A stretch of DNA of 64,000 nt from Kitasatospora terrestris. GTDB taxonomy: Bacteria; Actinomycetota; Actinomycetes; Streptomycetales; Streptomycetaceae. The stretch is from NCBI RefSeq assembly GCF_039542905.1, contig NZ_BAABIS010000001.1, positions 62,001-126,000 on the forward strand. Direction: 5' to 3'. The position numbers and the translations under genes are program-made. Below the pieces are notes generated by a model, which saw only the letters and a program-made list of their open reading frames with translations, had not been told where the DNA came from and made no database searches. Below, piece by piece: positions 1 to 8,352 of the stretch (position 1 is its first letter; each line of letters starts with the position of its first letter).

Positions 1-220
1 CGTGACGGGCGTGCAGCTCGGCGGCGGGCCGGGGGTGCAGGGTGTTGTAGCGGGTGAGGACGTCGATGGTGGCGAGGTCGTCCACGCCGCCGACGCCGGT
101 GCCGGCCCGGTGGTAGAGGTGCTGGGCGTCGGCGGTGCGGTCGGTGCCGGTGAAGCCGTCCAGGGTGATCGGACTGACGTCCTGGGTGATCGGGCTGATG
201 GTGGCGGTGTCGGTGGTCAT
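1..220 (-). CDS. Hypothetical protein, N-terminal part (runs off the window)
   Basis: The reverse strand opens with ATG at 220-218 and stays open to the window edge, giving about 73 residues beginning MTTDTATISPITQDVSPITL. An AAGGAG ribosome-binding site lies 9 nt upstream of the ATG, which supports this start. The visible part is Thr/Asp-rich and soluble, with no membrane segment or signal peptide. I do not recognise the family. Small proteins of this kind occur in Streptomyces integrative-element regions, which fits the fragmented neighbours, but that is inference. The gene would be downstream of the short reading frame that ends at 270. Confidence 0.55.
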   Translation of the reverse strand, partial: MTTDTATISPITQDVSPITLDGFTGTDRTADAQHLYHRAGTGVGGVDDLATIDVLTRYNTLHPRPAAELHARH

Positions 221-269
221 GGCGGGGTGCTCCTTCGTGGTGGTGGGGATGTGGTCGGGGCGGGACAGG

Positions 270-425
270 TCAGGCGGCCGCGGCGAGGGCGGCGGCCGGG
301 CGCTCCCCCGCCCAGTAGGGCTCCTCGAAGGGCAGCAGCGCGCCGCTCTTCACGTGCAGATGGCAGCGAGGATGCGCATCTCCCGCCGGCCCCGGACAGC
401 GGTTGCCAGGGTCGTTGACCTGCGC
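270..425 (-). pseudogene. C-terminal remnant of a small Cys/His-containing protein
   Basis: A reverse frame is open from 425 to the TGA at 272-270. It reads with non-random composition (…NRCPGP, then CHLHVKSGALLPFEEPYWAGE, ending in an Ala run), but has no ATG or GTG before codon 40 and a TAG directly upstream. It ends 49 nt before the start of the next reverse gene, as expected for two genes of one operon. I infer a gene that has lost its 5' end. A short protein using an atypical start cannot be excluded. Confidence 0.35.
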
Positions 426-572
426 CTACTCCAAGATCACTCCTACACCACTCGGCGGGACGCCATCCCTGCGGCACTCATGGGACCAGCAGCGCGGGCA
501 CCAGGAGGACGAAGGCCGCCCACTGGACGAGTGGCTGTGGCCAGCACTTTCACCTGGGGTGCGGGAGGGTTG

Positions 573-920
573 TCAGCGGTGACCCAGCACGTTGACCACC
601 CGTCCGCTGGGGTCACGGACGAAGAACCGCCTCACGCCCCACTCCTCGTCCTGCAAGGGGTGAATGATCTCCGCACCGTTCGCCCGCATGACCGCATAAG
701 CCGCATCCACGTCGTCCACCTCAACACTCATGTCGGGAGCGACGGGCGCAGTCTCGTCGCTGGTCATGACGCTGATCTGCGCTGCCGGGCTGGACGGGGA
801 CGCGAGCGTCATGATCCAACCGTGGTTCATGACCTCCTCGAAGCCCAGCAGGCCGTAGAACTCCCGGCTCTCCTGCGTAGCCTCCGACTGGATGTTGGGC
901 ACGACACGACGAACGGCCAT
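573..920 (-). CDS. VOC-family (glyoxalase/bleomycin-resistance-like) protein
   Basis: This encodes 115 residues starting MAVRRVVPNI. The start is ATG at 920-918 with GGAG 8 nt upstream; the longer open frame upstream lacks protein-like composition. The sequence has the single-domain vicinal-oxygen-chelate pattern: an early strand, a helix ending FYGLLGFEEV, then EVDDVDAAYAVMRANGAEI and a C-terminal FFVRDPSGRVVNV, the usual last strand of VOC proteins. Members bind a metal in a dimer and act as dioxygenases, isomerases or drug-binding resistance proteins; the substrate cannot be told here. It is flanked by remnant DNA and sits just before a copy of a 20-bp terminal-repeat-like sequence. Confidence 0.85.
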   Translation of the reverse strand: MAVRRVVPNIQSEATQESREFYGLLGFEEVMNHGWIMTLASPSSPAAQISVMTSDETAPVAPDMSVEVDDVDAAYAVMRANGAEIIHPLQDEEWGVRRFFVRDPSGRVVNVLGHR

Positions 921-979
921 CGACGACTCCACACAAGAAGGAAGGTGTTCCTGTCTCCCCAGGAGTACTACGACACGCT

Positions 980-1026
980 GGCCCGTCTCAACGAAGTTTG
1001 ATCGCTCCCATCGAAGTTCGACTGGC
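980..1026. repeat. Terminal-repeat-like sequence, copy 1, with an internal second unit
   Basis: GTCTCAACGAAGTTTGATCG at 985-1004 recurs with one change at 1721-1740 in the same orientation, and the identity extends several bases on both sides. A related unit, TCGAAGTTCGACTGG, follows at about 1011-1025, so this end carries two related units. Multiple short terminal repeats are typical of IS21-family ends. I infer a decayed IS end. Confidence 0.5.
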
Positions 1027-1141
1027 TCTGGCGACGCCGGCCTGGTGAAGCGGACGATGCCTGCCGTGTGCCCCGGTGGACGGGACGGCGATCCCATACG
1101 CCAGGATCATGCTCTCTGTTCACCACGTTCGAGGAAGCCCT

Positions 1142-1708
1142 GTGATCGTCCGCTTGAAGCCGCTGCCCGCTGAACTGCTCAAGAGCATGGTCACCCTGGC
1201 TAATACCGAATGGGACCAAGCAGGAATAGGGGCGTTCCTCCAGGAGCGCGGGTGGGAGGAGTCGGCCTGGCAAGGCTTCAACACGGACTCCGGCCACCAA
1301 CTCGTGGCGGCAGACCCTGACTGGACACACGGCGGTCAGTCCCGCTTCTTCCTGCCCTTCTGTATTGCCGACGGGAGCGAGGACGCGGACGCGGGACCGC
1401 TTGGTGACGAGTGCGAGCTGGAGGGTTGGGAGGTCGTGGAAGACGGCTTCGACGACGTCTGGCATCAGGCATGCGCGACGGTGGTCGATGAGCTCGGAGT
1501 CGCCGACGTCACCGTCATGACCGAAGGGCACTCCAGGCGAATGGCTGCCTGGCGGGTCGGAACCGTCGCACTGGTCGTGGGGCAGAGCGAGGAGTTCACC
1601 TCCTACGGCGAACTGGACATGATCGCGATCTGGCTCGTTGCCCACCCGACCAGCGCCGACTGGCCGGACCCGCCCGCCTTCTACAGCTGGCTACTGGGCG
1701 AGGGCTGA
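1142..1708 (+). CDS. Hypothetical protein (188 aa)
   Basis: I start this gene at GTG 1142 because GAGGAAG lies about 6 nt upstream; an in-frame ATG at 1076 has no ribosome-binding site. The product is soluble, acidic and about 188 residues, with blocks such as ANTEWDQAGIGAFLQERGW, an acidic DECELEGWEVVEDGF and a C-terminal WPDPPAFYSWLLGEG. It resembles the small uncharacterised proteins common in Streptomyces, but I cannot name the family. No signal peptide or membrane segment is visible. It lies between the two directly repeated 20-bp sequences, so it may have been carried or captured by a mobile element. Confidence 0.75.
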   Translation: MIVRLKPLPAELLKSMVTLANTEWDQAGIGAFLQERGWEESAWQGFNTDSGHQLVAADPDWTHGGQSRFFLPFCIADGSEDADAGPLGDECELEGWEVVEDGFDDVWHQACATVVDELGVADVTVMTEGHSRRMAAWRVGTVALVVGQSEEFTSYGELDMIAIWLVAHPTSADWPDPPAFYSWLLGEG

Positions 1709-1716
1709 AGCCCCCG

Positions 1717-1748
1717 GCCTGTCTCAACGAAGTTTGACCGCCCCCCAT
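1717..1748. repeat. Terminal-repeat-like sequence, copy 2
   Basis: GTCTCAACGAAGTTTGACCG at 1721-1740 is the second copy, 9 nt after the stop of the gene ending at 1708. Both copies point the same way, so they are direct and do not form an inverted pair bounding one element. Confidence 0.5.
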
Positions 1749-2178
1749 GATCTTGGCTCACTTCGAGGCGATCTCGCGGGTGGTTGGACTCGCACGGGTG
1801 TACGGCGATGAGGCTCTGTCGGCTTTCGACCTGGCCCTCCCGGGCCAGCGAACGATGGCCAACTGCCGACTGCGGCGCCGTGATCGTCCGCGCCGCCCAC
1901 CGACCACGCGCCACGTGCTCAATGCGGTGCGGCGACAGAACCATACGCACAGCGCCGACGTTCCCCTCCAACTGACTCGCCCAGCTCTTGCGACAGGAGC
2001 AGCAGCGGCCCCTGACCGGCAGCGCCCGAGCGCCTGGATGAGTCGTCCCCCGCACCGATTCGAGCCGGGCAGTGAGGCCGTCGGTGTGGGACTCCCGTTG
2101 GTGCGCCTCTACGTGCCGGCCGGCACCGCCTTGGCGGGGATCAAGGCTCTGCTCGTTCATGGCGAGGTGGAGGGGTGA
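1747..2178 (+). pseudogene. Degenerate region, possible IS21-type transposase remnant
   Basis: Directly after the terminal-repeat-like sequence, the forward strand reads FEAISRVVGLARVYGDEAL and then SAFDLALPG; a switch to another frame near 1845 continues ANDGQLPTA. This order resembles the C-terminal part of IS21-type IstA proteins (a VYG-E-A helix followed by a GRF.DG.L stretch). The remainder to 2178 shows no recognisable protein. The identification rests on short motifs only and is weak. Confidence 0.25.
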
Positions 2179-2303
2179 TGGCCCCAGCGACGCCGGTGCG
2201 CAGGGCGGGACACTGGGGGGCGCCCGCAGAGCCCCTACCATCGGAGCGCATGATTCCCTGCTCCCCCCGCGGTCGCGTGAGCAGCAGCCAGCGAGGAGAA
2301 CCA

Positions 2304-3245
2304 ATGGCACGTCCCAGCGAATTCGGTGACCAGCGACTGGCAGCCGAAGGCGAGATCGCCGTCGCCCGGCTCGCGATGGACGCAGGCGACCTCCCGCACG
2401 CGGCCTCGCACCTGGCCGACGCCATGGCAACAGATCCCGCACTGCCCGACGTCCACGAGGCCCTCGCCGAGTTCTGCGCCCACGCCGGCGGCCCAGCGGC
2501 AGCCGTGGAGTACTTCCCGACCGTCGGCGAGGCGTCCCTGGGAGCAGCGGCCTGTTTTGCGCATGTGAGTGCGGCGGCCGGTGACTGGGAGGGCGCGTTG
2601 GAGGCGCTGGCTGTGGTGATGGAGGCCGAGCCTGCTCGGCCGTGGGCCGGGGCGGCCTGGCTGTTGCGCGAGGACCTGCCGGAGCTGATCGCGCCGGAGG
2701 CTGTGGTTCGTGCGGTCGCCCGTGCGACGGGCGCGCTGCGGGAGCCGCCAGCCGGGGATGTGCGGACGGCTCTGGTGCCGTTGGACCGGTTCGTGACCGC
2801 GGTGCTGGACAGGCATCCCGATCATGCTGCTCTGCTGGCGCTCTCCTCCGCACTGCCCCGCCTGCTCGGGGCCGACGGCCTGACCGTCGACCGGGCCGAG
2901 CGGGCGTACCGGATCAGCCCCGGGCGTGTGGAGGCCGTCATGTACGGCTGGGTACTGCGCGCCGACGGTAGAGCGGACGAGGCGCTGGCCGTGTGGGAGG
3001 CGGCGCTCGAGGAGGGGCCGTTCGACGGTCATCTGGCGGGTGAGGTGGCCGGACTGTACGCGGCCACCGGCCACCCCGAGGCCGGACTCGCCTGGATAGA
3101 GCGCGCACTCGACCATGAGCCCGACCATCCGATGGCCGCACCACTGCTGCACGGCCTGCACCACCAGATCGGCAGCGGCACGGAGCACCTGCTCGCCCTC
3201 GCCGACCACGCCCGCGCCCACCCCGGCCACGACCTAGATGATTGA
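2304..3245 (+). pseudogene. TPR-repeat protein, 5' part of a gene interrupted by an IS
   Basis: This encodes about 313 residues starting MARPSEFGDQ at ATG 2304, with GAGGAG 5 nt upstream. The protein is a run of paired helices with TPR character, for example ALEALAVVMEAEPARPWAG, DEALAVWEAALEEGPFDGHL and AGLAWIERALDHEPDHP. Such proteins act as interaction scaffolds. The last codons and the stop (GAT GAT TGA) come from the end of the insertion sequence at 3238-4232. Removing the IS and one CTAG copy joins GAC CTA to GCG GAC GAA in frame, adding 54 codons to a TGA at 4400. The shortened protein might still be made. Confidence 0.75.
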
Positions 3246-4232
3246 TGCCAAGGGCTCGCTGGCACGCATGACATGAAGCGAGGGAGTCCAAAGGTCGGTT
3301 GTGACGCCTAACCTGGACTCCCTCGCGACCGCACTCTACGTGAAGACCGACGACCTGCTGAAGGAATCGCCGTACCTGGCGCCGTGGCGCCCCGCTGTCG
3401 GCATCGCACCCCGGCTCACGGACGCGGAACTGGTCACCCTCGCGGTGATGCAGGCACTCCTCGGCTTCACCTCCGAACGCCGCTGGATCCGCCACGCCTC
3501 GTCCCATCTGCGGCACCTGTTCCCCTACCTGCCCGGGCAGTCCGGCTACAACCGGCGGCTGCGCAAGGCCGCCGACCTGATCGCCCAGGTCAACCGCCTC
3601 CTCGCGACGGACACCTCCCTGTGGACCGACACCGTGTGGGTCGTCGACTCCACGCCGGTGGAGTGCGGGCGCTCCCGCGAGACCGCAAAGCGCTCGGACC
3701 TGGCCGGATGGGCCGAGTACGGCTACTGCGCCAGCCACTCCCGGTACTTCTGGGGCCTGCGCCTGCACCTGGTGTGCACCCTGCAGGGCCTGCCCGTCGC
3801 CTTCACTCTCACCGGAGCGAAGGCCGACGAGCGGCAGACCCTGCTCGGCATGCTCCACACCGAACCCGGCCTCGTCGCTGCCCGCCCGGGCCAGACCCTC
3901 ATCGCCGACCGGCACTACTACGGCCGCGCCTTCGAACACGAACTGGCTGAGTGGGGCGTCCACCTGCTGCGGCCGGCCCGCAGGGGCGAACCCCCGCGAG
4001 CCGGATCCGCCCTGTTCAAACCGCTCCGACAGGTCATCGAGTCCGTCAACCAGACCTTCAAGGCCCAACTCGACCTCGAACGCCACCAAGGCCGCACCCC
4101 GGGCGGTGTCATGGCCCGCGTCCTACAACGCATCCTCGCCCTGACCTGCGCGATCTGGCACAACGACCGCACCGGCCAGCCCATCATGCGCTCGCTGACC
4201 GCCTATGACCACTAACCCTTCGCATCATTCAT
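3238..4232 (+). mobile_element. IS982-type insertion sequence with a CTAG duplication
   Basis: The left end reads ATGATTGATGCCAAGGG. The right end, reverse-complemented, reads ATGAATGATGCGAAGGG, so the terminal inverted repeats match at 15 of 17 positions. CTAG flanks both ends (3234-3237 and 4233-4236) and is the likely target duplication; because it is palindromic the exact boundary is uncertain by 1-2 bases. The element is about 995 bp and carries one transposase gene. It interrupts a TPR gene whose frame is restored when it is removed, so the insertion is probably recent. Confidence 0.85.
3301..4215 (+). CDS. IS982-family DDE transposase
   Basis: The start is GTG 3301 and the product is 304 residues, normal for the family. 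The N-terminal part has the RLTDAELVTLAVMQALLGF block and a helix-turn-helix-like YLPGQSGYNRRLRKA. Acidic residues fitting a DDE triad are in VVDSTPVECGRS, LIADRHYYG and VIESVNQTFKAQLDLERH. The C-terminus ends RSLTAYDH, as in many Streptomyces members. It catalyses cut-and-paste movement of its own element. The reading frame is intact, so the element may still be mobile. Confidence 0.93.
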   Translation: MTPNLDSLATALYVKTDDLLKESPYLAPWRPAVGIAPRLTDAELVTLAVMQALLGFTSERRWIRHASSHLRHLFPYLPGQSGYNRRLRKAADLIAQVNRLLATDTSLWTDTVWVVDSTPVECGRSRETAKRSDLAGWAEYGYCASHSRYFWGLRLHLVCTLQGLPVAFTLTGAKADERQTLLGMLHTEPGLVAARPGQTLIADRHYYGRAFEHELAEWGVHLLRPARRGEPPRAGSALFKPLRQVIESVNQTFKAQLDLERHQGRTPGGVMARVLQRILALTCAIWHNDRTGQPIMRSLTAYDH

Positions 4233-4236
4233 CTAG

Positions 4237-4400
4237 CGGACGAACTCCTCGCCCGCTACAGCCGCCAGGTGCCATGGCTGGGCATCGTGCACCCGGTCGT
4301 CGATCCGTCGATCGAGGTCCTCACCCTCACCGGCGACTCCTACCGCACCCGCCAGCGGCGCGAGCTTCTCGCGAGGGAGAACCGCGCCAGCCGCGACTGA
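4237..4400 (+). pseudogene. 3' part of the IS-interrupted TPR gene
   Basis: Immediately right of the IS the forward strand reads ADELLARYSRQVPWLGIV, then VDPSIEVLTLTGDSY, and ends TGA at 4398-4400. It is in the same frame as the TPR gene once the IS and one CTAG copy are removed. The stretch VDPSIEVLTLTGDSY also resembles the end of Uma2-type nucleases, so a truncated second gene is an alternative. Confidence 0.6.
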
Positions 4401-4428
4401 TCCAGCCCCGGCTACTGAAAACCGGTGG

Positions 4429-4875
4429 TCACAGGGACCACCGACAATACAGACGCAGGCCGGCAGAATCAGCTCGCTGAGCCAGACCCGCCAAGGCCTC
4501 CAGGATTCCGAGCGCCGCCTGAGCATCAACCTGACACTGCAGCAGTTCGGCTGTCATGGACCACGGCTCGGCAACGCGCAGCAGGTCAGCGGGCGCTGCC
4601 GCAGCGAGGGCCTCGCCCAGGGTCTCCGACAGGCTGAACACCAGCACGGCGTCGTTCTCCGGAGACGACAGCAGCTGCCCCGACCGCGGGCGCTGGCTGG
4701 CCTCCTCATAGGTGCAGTCCGTAAGGATGGCTTCGAGCTGGGCGATGGCGACGACCGGGTCGATGTTCTTGAGGAAGACCACGTCGAGCGCGGCCTCGGC
4801 CGACCCTCCGGGCCGCTCTGCCACGGCGACGGCGGCCTGGTCGTCAGCAGCAGAGAAGTAATCGCACAGCGTCAT
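4429..4875 (-). CDS. Hypothetical Streptomyces protein (148 aa)
   Basis: The start is placed at ATG 4875 (MTLCDYFSAADDQAAVAV); an in-frame ATG at 4896 would add seven residues. The protein is soluble and acidic, with a repeated helix-loop layout: a DYFSAADD opening, then DVVFLKNIDPVVAIAQLEAIL, and a C-terminal half of Ala/Leu-rich helices. From memory this is a small hypothetical family widespread in Streptomyces, with no function I can name. It has no signal peptide or membrane helix. It is convergent with the truncated TPR gene, with a 28-bp gap. Confidence 0.75.
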   Translation of the reverse strand: MTLCDYFSAADDQAAVAVAERPGGSAEAALDVVFLKNIDPVVAIAQLEAILTDCTYEEASQRPRSGQLLSSPENDAVLVFSLSETLGEALAAAAPADLLRVAEPWSMTAELLQCQVDAQAALGILEALAGLAQRADSAGLRLYCRWSL

Positions 4876-5277
4876 GGCGACGAGTCTCGCATCCATCGCC
4901 GACAGCCCGGCTTGTCCGGAGCAAGGTCAGCAGACCCGAGTCGCCAACTACGCAAAGGGGTCAACTTTCGGAGACCGTTGACAAGGTCGCCCGAGCGGAT
5001 CGAAGCCGGCCGATGGAGGCACAGGCCCGGGAACGGGAGGCCGGCCACGTGGAGGACTCCGGGCTTCGCCCCGAGTGGGAGGCGACCAAATCGCCGCCCT
5101 CGTCAGCGCCAAGGGGATGGACGGCCTACGACATGGCTCTCGACGGGCCGGCCCAGCCGCGGATCGCGGAGCGCGAAGCTCGGCTTGCGGCCCGGCAGAA
5201 CCTGGCGCAGCGGGTGCGCCGGGGCCGGCGGGCAGCTGTGGAGCCTCGGGTGCTGCCTGCCGTGGGTCTGTGTCGCC
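4876..5277. other. Gene-poor stretch, no supported gene
   Basis: Forward frames here (for example from ATG 5013, MEAQAREREAGHVED) stay open but switch character and match nothing I recognise. No ribosome-binding site precedes them. I regard the stretch as remnant DNA between a hypothetical gene and a truncated DUF6193 gene. Confidence 0.4.
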
Positions 5278-5649
5278 TCAGCTTGCGGGCCCGAGTCCTT
5301 CCGGGAGAGCGGCCACCAGGACGGCGACGGCTTCCTCCGGCGTCTCGGTGCGGACGAGTGGCACTCCCTTGTCCCAGACCCCGTACAGCCCCTCGTCGTA
5401 CGGGTGGATGGCGTACCCGACCCGCGCCTTCCAGGAGTCCCTGATGCTCGTGGAGAACCAGAGGTTGAAGTGACTGTTGACCGGCATCAGCCGGCTGAGC
5501 ACCGGCTGGGCGTACGCCGCCGCCAGCAGCGCGTGCGGGCGCAGGTGCCGGTCGTAAGGCGGCATGTGGATGCGGTCGAGCTTGGAGTGCCACGCCAACT
5601 CGACCGGGCCGAACGGCTCGCGCGGATTCCACCGCATGTCAGCGGGCAT
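5278..5649 (-). pseudogene. DUF6193-family protein, C-terminal fragment
   Basis: The last 100 or so residues have the DUF6193 signature: an AAYAQPVLSRLMPVNSHFNL block, a FSTSIRDSW strand, a GLYGVW element and a closing ETPEEAVAVLVAALPEGLG helix. DUF6193 proteins are often annotated as linked to natural-product biosynthesis, without a defined reaction. Family members are clearly longer at the N-terminus. Here the frame upstream of Met 5649 turns hydrophobic and low-complexity, with no ribosome-binding site, so the 5' part has been lost. Confidence 0.65.
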
Positions 5650-5703
5650 GCGGAGAAGGTGGACGAGCACGAGCACCAGGAGCACGAGGCCGACCCGGAC
5701 CGG

Positions 5704-5757
5704 ACCGAGGCGTCGTAGCCGGCGTCCATCACCACCAGCACCTCCACCAAGGACCAG
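5704..5757 (-). pseudogene. Short transposase fragment (IS701-like motif)
   Basis: A reverse frame reads LVEVLVVMDAGYDA, which matches the strand carrying the first catalytic Asp in Streptomyces IS701-like DDE transposases. The match stops after about 15 residues. The fragment abuts the lost 5' end of the DUF6193 gene and may mark the element that truncated it. Confidence 0.3.
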
Positions 5758-5956
5758 CGGGCAGCAGGCCGCCAAGCAGACGGCGCAGGATCCGCGGCAG
5801 ACCGGCTGGGACGCCACCCGGCAGGCCCGCGACCAGCTCGGCGACTGACACGGTGTCTCGCCTGTCAGCCCGGCCCCGGATGCGCGCGGCGTCCGGGGCC
5901 TTGCTGCACCGTCCGCCAGGTCGTCCCGCAAGCGAATCGTTCGACAACCGACGGGG

Positions 5957-6112
5957 TCAGTAGTAGTGGCGGCGTCCGCCGACGGCGTGGCCGAGGGCGC
6001 CGGCGACCCACAGGATCAGGCCGATGACGGCGAGGATGATGCCGATGGTCCACAGGATCGAGATCCCGGTGACGAAGCCGATGATGAGCAGAATGACGCC
6101 GAGGACGATCAC
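5957..6112 (-). CDS. DUF6131-like small membrane protein
   Basis: This 51-residue protein starts at GTG 6112; GGAGG lies 5 nt upstream and decides the start over the GTG at 6124. It consists of two closely spaced hydrophobic helices (IVLGVILLIIGFV and ILWTIGIILAVIGLILWV) and ends GHAVGGRRHYY, the basic/aromatic tail usual for DUF6131 proteins. It is expected in the cytoplasmic membrane; no reaction is known. It stands alone between remnant genes. Confidence 0.8.
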   Translation of the reverse strand: MIVLGVILLIIGFVTGISILWTIGIILAVIGLILWVAGALGHAVGGRRHYY

Positions 6113-6420
6113 GGTGGCCTCCACGAGATGTGCTGTGAACAGCAGCAGGAGGTGGACCGAGACCGGGCCGCCCATCTCCACTGAGGGCGAGACTGGCACT
6201 GCCCTTCGGTCCCCCTGCCTGCGGACCGATACGTCTACCGCAAGTCGGGCAAGGCAAACCGCCCCGGCAGCGTCGCGGTCTCCTTCGTCGGGGCATGCGA
6301 AAGGCTTGCCTCCGGCGAGGAAGCGGACGACAGCACCACGAAGAACACCAAGACGAGGACGAGGGCGAGGACGGGCGCCGAGCCCGACAGCGAGACCCGG
6401 GAGGTGGAAATCACCTGGCC

Positions 6421-6940
6421 GTGGCGGTCTCACTGTTCCAGTTCCGGATCGCCACCGCCGAACAGCTGCGCAGGCTCCGCGAGCAAGGCCTGGCCGAGGA
6501 GCCGGTGCTGCCGCAGTCGGGGCGGGCGAAGGGCTGGTTCCTGACCGAGCACGGCGCGCGGATCGCGGCCGCGTTCCCCGAGCCGGCGGACATCCCCGCC
6601 CCGTGGCTGCCCGGGGACGGGGAGGCCTTCAAGTTCACGCCGTACCACCAGTTCGCCGTCGTCCGCACACACCTGGTGTTCCTCGCCGACGCCCGCACCC
6701 GTGGCGACTCCTACGGGCCGTTCGACCTGGTCCCGGAGATCACCCACCGCTTCGCCGAGGGCCAGGAGGGCACGGTGCGCTCGGACGGCCTGCTCCACTA
6801 CGGGCGCACCGCCCCTACGAGGGACGGGTCGCCGACCGGGCGTTCGTCGAGGTCGACCGCGGCACCATGGGCGGGCCCCGCCTGGCCGCGAAGCTGAACG
6901 CCTGCGCCCGCTACTGGGCCACCGCTCGGGGTGACGGTTG
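6421..6940 (+). pseudogene. Replication-relaxation family protein, degraded
   Basis: The forward frame from GTG 6421 reads VSLFQFRIATAEQLRRL, then GRAKGWFLTEHGARIAAAF, YHQFAVVRTHLVFLADAR and HRFAEGQEGTVRSDGLLHY, the layout of the replication-relaxation family of Streptomyces plasmids and integrative elements. Two lesions are visible. The part of the N-terminal winged helix expected between TAEQL and RRLREQG is missing. At about 6812 the coding frame shifts, and VADRAFVEVDRGTMGG followed by KLNACARYWATA continues in another frame. The gene is probably non-functional and marks a former integrative element here. Confidence 0.7.
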
Positions 6941-7006
6941 TCGTCCTGTTGCGCGCGTCATGAACAGGTTCGATGCCGGTTCAGTAGGTCCCTTGCCCGG
7001 GGTGGG

Positions 7007-7612
7007 TCAGTCGGTGTGTCGGGCGGGGTGGGGGGTGACTTTCAGACGGGCGTGGACAGGGGGGTCCTGCCAGCCGGTGGCGGTCTGCAGGTTGGCGAGT
7101 GGCCCGTCGTGGAGGGCGCTGAGGACGGCGGCGGGCTCTGCGCCGGGGGTGAGGGTCAGCCTCAGACGCAGTTCCGGGTGTTTGACGGTCCCGGTGATGC
7201 GGGCGCGGGCCTGGTCGATGCCGGGCAGCCGCGCGGTGTCGGCGGCGACGGCGTCGGCAAGGGTCTGGTTGCGGATCTGGATGGCTCGGTGGGGGCGGGA
7301 GGCGCCGGCGGTGAGCTTGCGGGGCTGGTGGCGGCGTCCCTGACTGAGGAGCCACACGAGGGCGAGGAGGGTGAGAAGAGTGAGGGCACCGATGACGGCG
7401 GGCCACCACCAGTCTTCGGCGGTGTAGCGGGTCCGGTCGGCGGCGGGCAGCAGAACGTCGCCGGGCGAGGTGAGGGGCCAGCCCTCGGGCGGGTCGAGGT
7501 TCCAGCGGCGGTAGAGGTCGAGGCCGCCCATGACGACGAGCAGGCCGCCGATCAGCACAACGACGCCCAGCAGGGCGAGAAGAGTCCGGTTGATCCGTGA
7601 GCGCCTCTTCAT
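7007..7612 (-). CDS. AmaP-like alkaline-shock membrane anchor protein
   Basis: This 201-residue protein has two N-terminal membrane segments (about residues 10-30 and 67-90) and a soluble C-terminal domain with the ITGTVKHPELRLRLTLTPGAEP pattern of AmaP-like proteins. In other Gram-positives AmaP anchors Asp23 at the membrane. The start ATG at 7612 follows a GAGGACGAG Shine-Dalgarno stretch. It is the last gene of a five-gene reverse operon with two Asp23/Gls24 proteins, which supports an envelope-associated role. Its substrate or partner in actinomycetes is inferred from the operon. Confidence 0.8.
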   Translation of the reverse strand: MKRRSRINRTLLALLGVVVLIGGLLVVMGGLDLYRRWNLDPPEGWPLTSPGDVLLPAADRTRYTAEDWWWPAVIGALTLLTLLALVWLLSQGRRHQPRKLTAGASRPHRAIQIRNQTLADAVAADTARLPGIDQARARITGTVKHPELRLRLTLTPGAEPAAVLSALHDGPLANLQTATGWQDPPVHARLKVTPHPARHTD

Positions 7613-7649
7613 GCCTCGTCCTCGATTCGTTGTGCCGGCCGCGGATGGG

Positions 7650-8327
7650 TCACCGGGGGCGGCGCACCTTGACCCGCAGCCGGGGCGCGCGGGTCAGGGC
7701 AAGGGTGTCGCAGGCGGCGCCGAGCGCCCGGGTGAGGTCCTCGTGGACCTCCTGCTGGTCGCGGTAGCGCACGTCGGCGTAGACATCGATCCGTCGGCGG
7801 TTCACGCGGATGCGGGCGCGGGAGACGCCTGGGACGTGCCAGGCGGCGTCCCGTAGGACGACCTCCGCGCTGCTCCGCTCCAGGGTGGCACGCATCGTGG
7901 GGGTGCCCTCCGGCGCCCGCATCGGCAGCAGCGCGCGGTGGCCCGGTGTGAGGGCCAGCACCACCAGCAGCAGTCCCAGGACGGCGGCGACGGTCGCGCC
8001 GACGAGGACCCAGGTGTCGTCGATCGGCCGGGTGGCGAGCTCCTCTGCGAGGCGGGTGCGCCAGGTGAAGGCGCGTTGGCCGGCCCGGACGGCGCACACG
8101 TCGTAGAGCAGCAGCCCGGCTCCGACGGTGATCAGTGCCGCTGCGACGGCGGCCGGCCACCGCCGCGCCGACCACACCCGGTGGCCGCGCCGTCTCCCAT
8201 CAGGAGCTCCACCTGCCGCACTCGGGGAGGACGCGCTGCCATCGGCGGCGACCGTCACCCCGGACCGGGGCACGGCAACCGGGCCGCCGGCCGGGTCGGC
8301 GGTGGGGTGCCGGTGATCGTTCTCCAT
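7650..8327 (-). CDS. DUF6286-type membrane protein of the Asp23 operon
   Basis: The product is 225 residues: a Gly/Pro/Ala-rich cytoplasmic N-terminus (1-50), two membrane helices (about 57-77 and 105-127) and a C-terminal domain with VPGVSRARIRVNRRRIDVYADV. This arrangement is that of DUF6286 proteins, which accompany Asp23 genes in Streptomyces. AGGAGG precedes the ATG by 8 nt. The C-terminal domain resembles that of the AmaP-like protein downstream, so the two probably share a fold. It lies 25 nt after the second Asp23 gene and 37 nt before the AmaP-like gene. Confidence 0.8.
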   Translation of the reverse strand: MENDHRHPTADPAGGPVAVPRSGVTVAADGSASSPSAAGGAPDGRRRGHRVWSARRWPAAVAAALITVGAGLLLYDVCAVRAGQRAFTWRTRLAEELATRPIDDTWVLVGATVAAVLGLLLVVLALTPGHRALLPMRAPEGTPTMRATLERSSAEVVLRDAAWHVPGVSRARIRVNRRRIDVYADVRYRDQQEVHEDLTRALGAACDTLALTRAPRLRVKVRRPR

Positions 8328-8352
8328 CTGGCGTGCCTCCTCACAGGCCGGG

